A DNA stretch of 14,846 nt, from the NCBI GenBank assembly GCA_014378155.1, contig JACMOF010000399.1, positions 1 to 14,846 on the forward strand, in the 5' to 3' direction. Within the stretch, counting starts at the first letter, position 1. Each line of letters begins with the position of its first letter. Shown here one piece after another: positions 6,725 through 14,110 of the stretch. Origin of the DNA: Caulobacter sp. (GTDB lineage Bacteria; Pseudomonadota; Alphaproteobacteria; Caulobacterales; Caulobacteraceae). Under the pieces are notes generated by a model. It was not told the DNA's origin. It ran no database searches and saw only the letters and a list, made by a program, of their open reading frames with translations. The position numbers and the translations under genes are program-made.

Positions 6725-7828
6725 TCAAAAGAAGGTCCGGATGCCGACCACGACGCTGGTGGCTTCAACATCCGCACCGCGTGCGCGGGCGTAGTCGGCG
6801 GTCTTGCCGGCTTTCCGATCCCAGGACACGCCGATGTAGGGCGCGAACTCGCGGCGGATCTCATAGCGCAGGCGCAGCCCAAGCTCGGCGTTGGAGAGAC
6901 CCGACCCGGTCCGGGTTTCGGGCGTGCTCTGGGCGGCGAAGTTGAGTTCGGCTCGCGGCTGGAGGATCAGGCGATTGGTGAGGCGAAGGTCGTAGGTGCC
7001 TTCGATCCGCGCCAGCACCTCGCCTTTGGTTGACAGGAAAGCGGCCCCCTCCACGTCGAACCAATAGGGCAACAGGCTCTCGAAGCCGACCGTGGCATAG
7101 GTGCGCCCATAAGGCTCGACGTCCTGCCGCATCCCCACCTGCAAGTCGGTGTAGGCACCGACGGCGCGCGAATAGAGCGCTTGCACCTCGGCGGTCTCGA
7201 CGCCTTCTCCCCGCGTCCCCTCGCCCTCGCTCTTCACCACTAGGCGATTGATGTCGCCGCCAAACCAGGCCTGGCCTTCCCAGCGATAGCCATCCGCGCC
7301 AGAGCGCGCCTGGTACTCGGCCAGATTGACCATGACCATGGAGAGCGGCATCGCGCCGTGCTCGCGCGCGAGCTGCGCGCGCGCGGCCGCCATGGCTGCC
7401 GGCGAGAAGAAGTGGTCGGCGGCGTGGTCCGCAGGCGGCGGGGGTGGCGGAGACTTCGGAATCTCCGGCTGGGCCATCGTCGACATGTCGCGGCCGGGCA
7501 TGTCCGGCATCTCATCCTGACCGGCCGGTTTGTCCGGCATAACCATGTCGGGCATGGAGCTATGGTCCATGGTCGACATATCGTGACCAGCATGCGGATC
7601 AGCCGCCGCCAGCGTTGGAGAGGACTGGGGCGCCGTCGCCGACATGTCATGGCCCGCGTGGGGGTCCACTGCAGGCTTGGGCGCTGCTGCGGCCTTGCCT
7701 TTCGCGGGCGCGCTTGCGGCGGGCATGGCCATCCCCGGCATGGCCGAGTGATCCATGGTCTGGGCGGCCGCAGGCGCGGCCAGGGCCAGGGCCAGGGGCA
7801 GAAGTCCGATCAGAGCTAGGCGGGTCAT
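6725..7828 (-). CDS. copB: CopB outer-membrane copper resistance protein
   Basis: The 367-aa protein starts with a signal peptide (MTRLALIGLLPLALALAAPA, then AAQ), followed by a long Met/His/Asp-rich region at about 25-145 with repeated DPHAGHDMS and MDHS, MPDM motifs that would bind copper. From about 150 on it is a beta-barrel domain typical of CopB (for example YRWEGQAWFGGDINRLVVKS, then QALYSRAVGAYTDLQVGMRQ), ending in ...GIRTFF; a terminal Phe is the usual outer-membrane assembly signal. The frame is open further upstream, to 8149, but the ATG at 7828 is chosen because GGAGG lies 6 nt before it and the signal peptide begins there. The start overlaps the copA stop (ATGA, 7825-7828), so both are translated as a unit. 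Confidence 0.93.
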   Translation of the reverse strand: MTRLALIGLLPLALALAAPAAAQTMDHSAMPGMAMPAASAPAKGKAAAAPKPAVDPHAGHDMSATAPQSSPTLAAADPHAGHDMSTMDHSSMPDMVMPDKPAGQDEMPDMPGRDMSTMAQPEIPKSPPPPPPADHAADHFFSPAAMAAARAQLAREHGAMPLSMVMVNLAEYQARSGADGYRWEGQAWFGGDINRLVVKSEGEGTRGEGVETAEVQALYSRAVGAYTDLQVGMRQDVEPYGRTYATVGFESLLPYWFDVEGAAFLSTKGEVLARIEGTYDLRLTNRLILQPRAELNFAAQSTPETRTGSGLSNAELGLRLRYEIRREFAPYIGVSWDRKAGKTADYARARGADVEATSVVVGIRTFF

Positions 7829-9659
7829 GCGGCGCCTCCATCGAGGGGGCGCACGGCGAACACCTGAAACATTCCGGCGTGCATGTGGTAGAGCATGTGG
7901 CAGTGGAAGGCCCAGTCGCCGGGCTCGGCGGTGAAGTCCCAGGACGCCTTTCCTCCCGGCATCACCATCACCGTATGTTTTCGCGGGCCGTATCCCGCCG
8001 GCCCGTGCGTCAGCTCGAAGAAGTGGCCATGCAGGTGGATGGGGTGGGCCATCATCGTGTCGTTGATCAGCGTGACCCGGACCCGCTCTCCCTTCTCGAA
8101 GGTGTAAGGCCTGCTGGTCTCGCCGAACTTCAGACCGTCGAACCCCCACATGAAGCGTTCCATGTTGCCGGTCAGGTGGATGTCGAGCGCGCGGGTCGGG
8201 GTGCGTTGATCGGGATTTGCGGTCAGCGCGATCAGGTCCTTGTAGACCAGCACTCTGTGGCCAACACTGGCCAGACCCTGGCCAGGCTCGCCGGTGCGAT
8301 CGACCGGCATGGGCGCGATGGTCTGCACACCGGGGCCCTTGGTCACGCCTGGCGCGTTCTGCGGGTCGCGCATGGACATCTTCATGCCGGCCATGCCGCC
8401 CATGGCGTCTGAGCCTCGCGGCTTGGGCGGCGCCATTCCAGGCTGAGGGGCCATGCCCGGCATTGCGGCCATGTCATGCCCCATGGCGGCGTGGTCCATG
8501 CCCGCCATCGCGCCACCGGCACCGCCCATGTCCATGCCCTTCATCGAGCTCATGTCCATGCCCATGTCGCGCCTGGTCGCCAGCGGTCGCTCGCGCAGCG
8601 GCGGGACCGGAGCGGTCATGCCCGCGCGCGGCGCCAGGGTTGCTCGACCCATGCCCGAGCGGTCGACCGCCTCGGCCACGAGCGTGAAGGCCTTGTCCTC
8701 GGTGGGCTGCACGATGACGTCGTAGGTCTCGGCGTTGCCTATCTGGAACTCGTCCACCTCGACCGGGCGGACGTTCTGGCCGTCGGAGGCCACCACGGTC
8801 ATCTTAAGGCCGGGAATGCGCACATCGAAGACCATCTGGGCGGCGGTGTTTATGAACCGCAGACGCACCCGCTCGCCGGGGGTGAAGAGCCCGGTCCAGT
8901 TCTCGCCAGGCCCGTGGCCATTGACGAGGAACGTCAGCGCCGCGCCGGTCACGTCCGAGATGTCCGTCGGGTCCATCCGCATCTTGGCCCAGTCCATCCG
9001 CTCCTTGAGCGTCTGGTCCTTGCCGGCGAGGAGCCCCGCCACGGTCTGCTTCTGGAAGTTGAAGAGCCCCGACTGCTGCTTCATCCGCTTGAAGATCAGG
9101 TGCGGGTGCATGAAGCTGTAGTCCGACAGCACGATCACGTGCTCGCGGTCGTAGGTCACACGATCGGGGCCGGGTCGATGATAATCGGGCCGTAGTGGCC
9201 CTCGGCCTCCTGCAGGCCCGAGTGGCTGTGATACCAATAGGTCCCCGACTGCTTGATCGGGAACTCGTAGACGAAGGTCTCGCCCGGCTTGATCCCCGGG
9301 AAGGTCACCCCTGGAACGCCGTCCATCTGGAACGGCACGAGCAGGCCGTGCCAGTGGACCGAGGTGTCCTCGGCGAGGTCGTTCTTGACCGACAGCCGAA
9401 CCGTTTGGCCTTCCTTCAGGCGCAGCAGCGGTCCAGGCACCGTGCCGTTTATGGTCACCGCGTGGCCGGCGCGGCCATCGACGTTCAGGCTCGAGTGACC
9501 GATGCGCAGGTCGATGTTGGGGCCCGTCAAGGTCGGCAAGGCCGGCGCCATGCCCGGCGTGGCGCTCTGCGCCCACCCTGGCAGCAGGCTGCCCAGGGCC
9601 AGTCCGCCGCCCAGGCCCGAAGCGACGCGCAACATCTGCCGCCGATTGAGGTTCTTCAT
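7825..9659 (-). pseudogene. copA: CopA multicopper oxidase, with one frameshift
   Basis: PcoA/CopA-type periplasmic cuprous oxidase, split over two frames. Frame one (9659 to about 9168) has a twin-arginine signal (NRRQMLRVASGLGGGLALGS), so export is folded via Tat, and the first cupredoxin domain with HWHG (His102, His104) and WYHSHSGLQE (His144, His146). Frame two (about 9165 to 7825) continues VTYDREHVIVLSDYSFMHPH, a Met-rich insert (about 8620-8380: MGMDMSSMKGMDMGG, AMAGMDHAAMGHDM), and the C-terminal copper motifs HPIHLHGHFFEL and HCHMLYHMHAGM. One base seems lost in the four-base G run at 9166-9169; restoring it gives 1836 nt, a 611-aa protein of normal length. All copper ligand motifs are intact, so sequencing error is a real alternative to loss of function. 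The Met-rich insert would gather Cu(I) for oxidation. Confidence 0.9.
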
Positions 9660-9744
9660 GGAGCCGAGATCCTACGCGCGTGACCAGAGGCGCAAAGGAA
9701 ACGCGCACTCCTCAGGGATACGCATGGGCGTGGAGCTGACCCTT

Positions 9745-9765
9745 GGCGAAAACGCGAAATTCGCC
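9745..9765. promoter_or_regulatory. Perfect dyad upstream of copA, possible operator
   Basis: GGCGAA (9745-9750) and TTCGCC (9760-9765) form a perfect 6-bp inverted repeat with a 9-nt spacer, 86 bp before the copA start. Its layout would suit a regulator of copAB, but I cannot name one, and 6-bp dyads arise by chance in GC-rich DNA. Confidence 0.25.
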
Positions 9766-9802
9766 GTGCACCCGCCTGCCCTTCCAATACGCGGCTTGCC
9801 CC

Positions 9803-9833
9803 TTGACCTTCCCATGATGGGAAGCCGCATCTG
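9803..9833 (+). promoter_or_regulatory. CueR-type promoter/operator of the copper ATPase
   Basis: TTGACC (9803-9808) is followed by a 19-nt spacer and a -10-like CATCTG (9828-9833). The spacer contains a perfect dyad, CTTCCCAT (9808-9815), G, ATGGGAAG (9817-9824). An overlong 19-nt spacer with a central dyad is the signature of MerR/CueR-activated promoters, in which the metal-bound regulator twists the DNA to align the two boxes. The same pattern occurs in front of cueR itself at 13718-13748. Transcription should start near 9840. Confidence 0.8.
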
Positions 9834-9863
9834 TCCTGGCGAAGCCTAACCAGGGAGAGCGTG

Positions 9864-9920
9864 ATGCTTCGAAAGACCGAAATGGGTCGCAAAGGGAGCT
9901 GCTGCGTTCCCCTTCTCTGA
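9864..9920 (+). CDS. Possible 18-residue leader peptide with a Cys-Cys pair
   Basis: MLRKTEMGRKGSCCVPLL is encoded about 24 nt downstream of the predicted start of the CueR-driven transcript. Its ATG has a strong ribosome-binding site, AGGGAG (9852-9857), 6 nt upstream. It ends 86 nt before the ATPase start. Cys-Cys motifs bind Cu(I), and copper-responsive leader ORFs with clustered cysteines are known in other proteobacteria (the DUF2946/CruR type), but this peptide does not match one that I recognise. It could be a regulatory leader, a translated by-product, or the true N-terminus of the ATPase if a base is missing in CCCC at 9909-9912: the downstream frame would then be open into the ATPase. 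Confidence 0.4.
   Translation: MLRKTEMGRKGSCCVPLL
9897..9907 (+). repeat. 11-bp direct repeat, copy 1 (AGCTGCTGCGT)
   Basis: AGCTGCTGCGT occurs here and again at 9953-9963, 56 bp apart, within the ATPase 5' leader. In the leader-peptide frame this copy encodes Ser-Cys-Cys-Val. Confidence 0.6.
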
Positions 9921-9952
9921 CCGATGACGCTGCGCCGCGCGGGGCGCTCCAT

Positions 9953-9963
9953 AGCTGCTGCGT
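9953..9963 (+). repeat. 11-bp direct repeat, copy 2 (AGCTGCTGCGT)
   Basis: Second copy of AGCTGCTGCGT. In the ATPase frame, which is open upstream of the annotated start without a canonical start codon, this copy also spells Ser-Cys-Cys-Val. A GC-rich hairpin (GCGCC 9932-9936 with GGCGC 9943-9947) lies between the copies. Confidence 0.6.
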
Positions 9964-10006
9964 AGACTCTAGAGGGAGCACAAGCACCGCCCCCGGGAAG
10001 CGACCC

Positions 10007-12361
10007 ATGTCCGACAGCCATCACCCCCACGCGCGTCATGACCATGGAGATCATCCTCCAGGCCTGGGCGACAACGCGACGATCGACCCGGTCTGCGGCA
10101 TGACGGTCGATCCCAAGGCATCCAAGGGCACCGCTGAACACGCGGGGCAGACTTATTATTTCTGCTCGACGGGCTGCCAGACGAAGTTCATCGCCGACCC
10201 TGAGCGCTACTTGAGCCCCAAGCCTGCGGCTGCGGAGCCCCTGGCCGAGGGGGTCATCTATACCTGCCCCATGCACCCGCAAATCCGGCAGACCGGTCCG
10301 GGGGCTTGCCCGATCTGCGGCATGGCGCTCGAACCCGAGGTCGTCAGCGCCGACAGCGGCCCCAATCCCGAACTTGCCGACATGACCCGGCGGTTCTGGG
10401 TCGGCCTGGCCCTGGCTGTCCCGGTGTTCGTCCTAGAGATGGGCGCCCACCTTCTTGGCCACCGGATGATGATCGCGCCGGCGACCTCCAACTGGATCCA
10501 GTTCGCCCTGGCCACTCCCGTCGTGCTGTGGGCCGGCGCGCCCTTCTTCGTGCGGGGCTGGGCCTCGCTGCGCACCCGCAACCTCAACATGTTCACCCTG
10601 ATCGCCATGGGCATCGGCGTGTCCTGGCTCTACAGCGTCGTCGCCGTGACGGCGCCTGGGGCGTTTCCCGACGCTATCCGGCGCGCCGACGGCTCGGCGC
10701 CGGTCTATTTCGAGGCCGCCGCCGTAATCACCGTGCTCGTCCTCCTGGGCCAGGTCTTGGAGCTGGGAGCCCGCGAACGCACCTCGGGTGCGCTTAAGGC
10801 GCTACTCAACCTTGCGCCCAAGACGGCGCGCCGCGTCACCGACGCTGGTGAGGACGAGGAGGTCGCGGTCGACGCGATCCAGGTCGGCGACCGGCTTCGA
10901 GTGCGGCCCGGCGAGAAGATTCCGGTCGATGGCGAAATCGTCGAGGGCCGAGTCTCGATCGACGAATCCTTGGTGACTGGCGAGTCCATGCCTGTGACCA
11001 AGGAGGCGGGCGCCAAGGTGGTGGCCGGCGCCCTCAACAAGACCGGTTCGTTTCTCATGCGCGCCGAGAAGGTCGGCGCAGACACCCTGCTCTCGCAGAT
11101 CGTCCAGATGGTCGCCCAGGCGCAGCGCAGCCGCGCGCCGATTCAGCGCCTGGCCGACCAGGTGTCCGGCTGGTTTGTGCCGAGCGTCATCGGGGCGGCC
11201 CTCGTGGCGGCCCTGGTCTGGGGGATATTCGGCCCCGAGCCGCGCATGGCCTACGCCTTGATCGCGGGGGTCTCGGTGCTGATCATCGCCTGCCCCTGTG
11301 CGCTGGGACTGGCCACGCCGATCTCGATCATGGTCGGCGTCGGCCGGGGCGCCCAGGCCGGCGTGCTGATCAAGAACGCCGAGGCCTTGGAGCGCTTTGA
11401 GAAGATCGACACTCTCGTTGTCGATAAGACCGGGACCCTGACGGAAGGCCGACCGGCGGTCACCCAGATTCGCGTGCTGCCTGGATTCGCCGAGGACGAC
11501 GTTCTGCGCCTTGCGGCCAGCCTCGAGCGCGGCAGCGAGCACCCCCTGGCCGATGCCATCCTGCGGGCGGCGCAGGGTCGCGGGCTGACGCTGTCCGAAG
11601 CTGCTGAGTTCGACTCGCCAGTCGGAAAGGGCGTCCTGGGCCGCGTGGACGGCAAAGCGATCGTGCTGGGCGGGACGCGCCTGTTGAAGGATCACGCGGT
11701 CGATACGACGCCATTGGACGCCGAGGCGGACCGCCTACGGGCTGAGGGCGCCACCACGGTGTTCTTGGTCGTCGACGGGAAGCTGGCCGCCCTCTTGGCC
11801 ATCGCCGACCCGATCAAGGCGACGACGGCGCAAGCCATTCGCGACCTGCAGGCGCAAGGGGTGCGACTCGTCATGATGACGGGCGACAACCGGATCACCG
11901 CCGAAGCGGTCGCCAAACAGCTTGGCCTCGATGATGTCGAGGCCGAAGTGCTGCCCCAGGACAAGGCCGCCGTGGTCGAGCGTCTGCGGCAGGAGGGTCG
12001 GGTGGTCGGCATGGCCGGCGACGGGGTCAACGACGCACCGGCCCTGGCGGCCGCCGATGTGGGCATCGCCATGGGGGCGGGCAGCGACGTGGCGATCGAA
12101 AGCGCCGGGGTCACCTTGTTGCACGGCGATCTCCAGGGCCTGGTGCGCGCCCGGCGGCTCTCCGCGGCGGTGATGCGCAACATCCGCCAGAACCTGGTCT
12201 TCGCCTTCGTCTACAACGTCGCCGGCATCCCCATCGCCGCCGGTGTGCTCTACCCGACCTTCGGCTGGCTCCTCTCGCCCGCAATCGCCGCCGGCGCCAT
12301 GGCGCTGTCGTCGGTGAGTGTGATCGCCAACGCCCTGCGGCTGCGGGGGACACGCTTGTGA
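10007..12361 (+). CDS. Cu(I)-exporting P1B-type ATPase with YHS and HMBD domains
   Basis: The 784-aa ATPase pumps Cu(I) from cytoplasm to periplasm. In order: a His-rich tip (residues 5-16), a YHS domain (about 26-70: DPVCGMTV, YYFCSTGCQTKF with Cys30, Cys53, Cys57), a heavy-metal-binding domain (84-111: YTCPMHPQIRQTGPGACPIC, GMALEPE), then the P-type core. It has the phosphatase loop TGES (324-327), the membrane CPC motif (429-431), phosphorylated Asp473 in DKTGTLTEG, SEHPLADAI, and GDGVNDAP (671-678). The last helices contain YNVAGIP and MALSSVSVIAN, the P1B-1 (Cu/Ag) signature. It lacks the usual N-terminal CxxC HMA domains; YHS plus HMBD take their place. GGGAAG 6 nt upstream supports the start. 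It is driven by the CueR-type promoter at 9803. It is functionally CopA, but that symbol is used here for the oxidase. Confidence 0.96.
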   Translation: MSDSHHPHARHDHGDHPPGLGDNATIDPVCGMTVDPKASKGTAEHAGQTYYFCSTGCQTKFIADPERYLSPKPAAAEPLAEGVIYTCPMHPQIRQTGPGACPICGMALEPEVVSADSGPNPELADMTRRFWVGLALAVPVFVLEMGAHLLGHRMMIAPATSNWIQFALATPVVLWAGAPFFVRGWASLRTRNLNMFTLIAMGIGVSWLYSVVAVTAPGAFPDAIRRADGSAPVYFEAAAVITVLVLLGQVLELGARERTSGALKALLNLAPKTARRVTDAGEDEEVAVDAIQVGDRLRVRPGEKIPVDGEIVEGRVSIDESLVTGESMPVTKEAGAKVVAGALNKTGSFLMRAEKVGADTLLSQIVQMVAQAQRSRAPIQRLADQVSGWFVPSVIGAALVAALVWGIFGPEPRMAYALIAGVSVLIIACPCALGLATPISIMVGVGRGAQAGVLIKNAEALERFEKIDTLVVDKTGTLTEGRPAVTQIRVLPGFAEDDVLRLAASLERGSEHPLADAILRAAQGRGLTLSEAAEFDSPVGKGVLGRVDGKAIVLGGTRLLKDHAVDTTPLDAEADRLRAEGATTVFLVVDGKLAALLAIADPIKATTAQAIRDLQAQGVRLVMMTGDNRITAEAVAKQLGLDDVEAEVLPQDKAAVVERLRQEGRVVGMAGDGVNDAPALAAADVGIAMGAGSDVAIESAGVTLLHGDLQGLVRARRLSAAVMRNIRQNLVFAFVYNVAGIPIAAGVLYPTFGWLLSPAIAAGAMALSSVSVIANALRLRGTRL

Positions 12362-12416
12362 TCGGTGATTCTGGATCGTCTCAAGCCGTTGATCAGCGTC
12401 AAGGCGCAGACGGGCA

Positions 12417-12480
12417 GCGAACCGTAGGGTTCGCCAGTGGTCCATCCCCAGTCAGGGGTCTGGCGGCCTCGATGGCCGCC
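12417..12480. other. Cluster of three small hairpins after the ATPase gene
   Basis: The 169-bp gap between the ATPase and the Spy-like gene holds three consecutive inverted repeats: GCGAACC/GGTTCGC (12417-12434, 4-nt loop), CCCC/GGGG (12446-12458), and GGCGGCC/GGCCGCC (12462-12480, 5-nt loop). None has a following T run, so a factor-independent terminator is not supported. They could stabilise or attenuate mRNA. No promoter for the next gene was clearly seen. Confidence 0.35.
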
Positions 12481-12530
12481 GCCCTGTCACAAACATCGAC
12501 ACGACCTCACCCTCGAATTGGACCCTCGCA

Positions 12531-13193
12531 ATGAAAACGACCATCAAGACGCTGGGCGCCCTGTGCGCGCTTTTCGCGACAACGGCGCTGGCCGCAGAGC
12601 CAGATCCCCACGCGGGTCATCATCCCGCGACCACCACTCCGACGCCGGCGGCGGCCCAAGCTGCCCAGATGACGCCAGTCGGACCTGGCGCCACGGGCGG
12701 CCCATCAATGATGGGTGGCGGCGCCATGATGGACATGGGGGGCATGCATGGCCTCGGCATGTCGGCAGACCGGATGTCGGCGTTGAAGGCCGACCTCGCC
12801 CTCACACCTGTGCAGTTGCCCCTCTGGAACGCCTTTGAGGACGCGGCGATGACCATGCACAAGGGAATGGTGATGTCGCCGATGATGGGGTCGGGGATGA
12901 ATACGGCGAACGACAAGCCCATGCCGGGAATGGGCATGGCGAAAGATAAGCCCGTGGCGCCTGGGGCGGCGATGCCCAAGGGCATGCCCATGAAACAATC
13001 GGGAATGGCAATGGGCATGATGGACCCTTCGGGCTCATTTCCCGAACGGCTTGAACGTCACGAGGAGATGATGGCGAAACACCTCGCCGCTCTTCGCCAA
13101 GTGAAAGCAGCCCTGGCCCCGCTGTATGCGGCGCTCACGCCGGCCCAGAGAGCCAAGATCGATGCGCTACCGAAGGGCATGCCGGCGAAGTAG
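12531..13193 (+). CDS. Met/His-rich Spy/CpxP-like (LTxxQ) periplasmic protein
   Basis: The 220-aa protein has a signal peptide (MKTTIKTLGALCALFATTAL, then AA), a His-containing start (DPHAGHH, 25-31) and two LTxxQ motifs, LTPVQLPLWNAF (91-102) and LTPAQRAKID (202-211), that define the Spy/CpxP fold of periplasmic chaperones and metal sensors. Between them lies a Met-rich insert (about 107-165: MVMSPMMGSGM, MPGMGMAKDK, MPKGMPMKQSGMAMGMM) that would bind Cu(I); the helix-forming C-terminus (SFPERLERHEEMMAKHLAAL) follows. The family protects periplasmic proteins or buffers metal. The ribosome-binding site is weak. The DPHAGH motif is shared with CopB. It converges with cueR across a strong hairpin at 13224-13255. 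No CueR site lies just upstream, so it may be read through from the ATPase promoter. Confidence 0.85.
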   Translation: MKTTIKTLGALCALFATTALAAEPDPHAGHHPATTTPTPAAAQAAQMTPVGPGATGGPSMMGGGAMMDMGGMHGLGMSADRMSALKADLALTPVQLPLWNAFEDAAMTMHKGMVMSPMMGSGMNTANDKPMPGMGMAKDKPVAPGAAMPKGMPMKQSGMAMGMMDPSGSFPERLERHEEMMAKHLAALRQVKAALAPLYAALTPAQRAKIDALPKGMPAK

Positions 13194-13223
13194 GCCCTTA
13201 GACGCCTCCTTGCGAGCACACCG

Positions 13224-13255
13224 GCCTGACCGGCGGCACAATCCGCCGGTCAGGC
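13224..13255. terminator. Bidirectional hairpin between Spy-like gene and cueR
   Basis: A perfect 13-bp stem, GCCTGACCGGCGG (13224-13236) and CCGCCGGTCAGGC (13243-13255), encloses a 6-nt loop. It lies exactly between two convergent genes and touches the cueR stop codon. A very stable stem here is typical of a shared terminator; there is no T run on either side, so it may need Rho or act mainly to protect 3' ends. Confidence 0.7.
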
Positions 13256-13680
13256 TAGGGTCGAGGTCTTGCGGTGGCCTGCCCCCGCGACGGCCCAGCG
13301 GCGAGATCGGTTAGGATCGGGCAGTCTGGCCGATCATCCCCGGCGCAGCCGTCGGAGAGGAGGCTCAGTGCGTCCGCCATGGCCCGCATCTCTGCAATCC
13401 GCGCCCGCAGGTCGGTGACGTGACAGTCGGCGATCGCCTTGACCTCGCGACTGGGCCGAGAGTGATCGCGCCATAGCGACAGCAGGTTGGTGATCTCTTC
13501 CATCGAGAACCCCAGCGAACGGGCTCGCTTGATGAAGCGCAGATCGTTGATGTCGCGCGTGCTGAAGCTGCGGTAGTTGCTGTCCGTGCGGTCCGCCGCC
13601 CGGATCAGCCCGATCTGCTCGTAGTAACGGATCATCTTGGCCGATACGCCGGACGCAGCGGCGGCCTGACCGATGTTCAT
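13255..13680 (-). CDS. cueR: CueR, Cu(I)-responsive MerR-family activator
   Basis: This 141-aa cytoplasmic regulator has a MerR winged helix-turn-helix (MNIGQAAAASGVSAKMIRYY, 1-20, then EQIGLI), a YRSFSTRDINDLRFI segment, the dimerisation helix (about 78-110), and a metal loop with Cys112 and Cys120 (GCAGDDRPDCPI), at the same positions as the Cu(I) ligands of E. coli CueR. Ser77 replaces the Cys seen in sensors of divalent metals, which indicates a monovalent-ion sensor. The frame is open to 13737, but the ATG at 13680 is chosen because GGAGGG lies 5 nt upstream and MNIGQ is the family start. It should activate its own promoter (13718-13748) and that of the ATPase (9803). Confidence 0.94.
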   Translation of the reverse strand: MNIGQAAAASGVSAKMIRYYEQIGLIRAADRTDSNYRSFSTRDINDLRFIKRARSLGFSMEEITNLLSLWRDHSRPSREVKAIADCHVTDLRARIAEMRAMADALSLLSDGCAGDDRPDCPILTDLAAGPSRGQATARPRP

Positions 13681-13717
13681 TTGCGCCCTCCAGGCCGTGG
13701 TTACGGAAACTCGGACT

Positions 13718-13748
13718 GGGATAGGGCTTCCTATCATGGGAAGGTCAA
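13718..13748 (-). promoter_or_regulatory. CueR-type promoter/operator of cueR
   Basis: On the minus strand: TTGACC (13748-13743), a 19-nt spacer, and TATCCC (13723-13718). The spacer holds the dyad CTTCCTAT/ATGGGAAG (13727-13743, one mismatch). The spacer matches that at 9809-9827 at 17 of 19 positions, so cueR is probably autoregulated. Confidence 0.8.
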
Positions 13749-13775
13749 GGCTGCTTTAGGGGGCGCGACCTAGCT

Positions 13776-13800
13776 GGAGCGTATAGGTTTCAGGGGCGTC
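13776..13800 (+). promoter_or_regulatory. Weak candidate ECF-sigma promoter before the CnrY-like gene
   Basis: GGAGC (13776-13780), 16 nt, CGTC (13797-13800) resembles the GGAAC-N16-CGTC pattern of many ECF sigma factors, which would fit autoregulation by the downstream sigma. The predicted start (about 13806) would cut into the ribosome-binding site GAAGGA (13803-13808), which counts against it. Confidence 0.25.
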
Positions 13801-13816
13801 TTGAAGGATCACGACC

Positions 13817-14110
13817 ATGAGCGAGCGATTGGATGAGCTCGTCGCCCGTTTGGCGGCCAGTCCGATGGACCGGTCGCTGGATGGTCTCGACGGGGAGATT
13901 GGCCGCAGCATCGCGGACCGGCGGATCCATGCCGGCACATCGGCGGCTCTAGCGCCGGTGCGGGTCGCCTCGGTCGGACTCGCGCTCGTTTTGGGGGTCG
14001 CCGTTGGCGGGGCCGTCGCCACCTCGGCGATCGTCGCACCCCATCACTACGGGACCTTCGCCATCGCCGCCAACCTTGCGCCCTCGACCCTCCTGGAGGG
14101 CGGGGAGTGA
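13817..14110 (+). CDS. CnrY-like single-span membrane protein, putative anti-sigma factor
   Basis: This 97-aa protein has a hydrophilic, charged N-terminal part (MSERLDELVARLAASPMDRS to about residue 46), one membrane helix (PVRVASVGLALVLGVAVGGA, 47-66, extending to about 73) and a short outside tail with HH (76-77). Size, topology and gene order match CnrY of Cupriavidus, a ~95-aa anti-sigma factor that holds its sigma at the membrane. Sequence similarity is not obvious, so the call rests on architecture and context. The stop overlaps the next gene's GTG (GTGA, 14107-14110). GAAGGA 8 nt upstream supports the start. Confidence 0.55.
   Translation: MSERLDELVARLAASPMDRSLDGLDGEIGRSIADRRIHAGTSAALAPVRVASVGLALVLGVAVGGAVATSAIVAPHHYGTFAIAANLAPSTLLEGGE

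Noticed and set aside
7829..8149. N-terminal extension of CopB
   Set aside because: This part is the frame-shifted copA sequence; the signal peptide and GGAGG ribosome-binding site place the start at 7828.
9672..9725. 17-codon minus-strand ORF with one Cys upstream of copA (MRIPEECAFPLRLWSRA)
   Set aside because: No ribosome-binding site and a single Cys; nothing beyond an open frame supports it.
10802..11695. 297-aa minus-strand ORF within the copper ATPase
   Set aside because: Lies wholly opposite the conserved P-type ATPase core and shows no domain; an antisense shadow.
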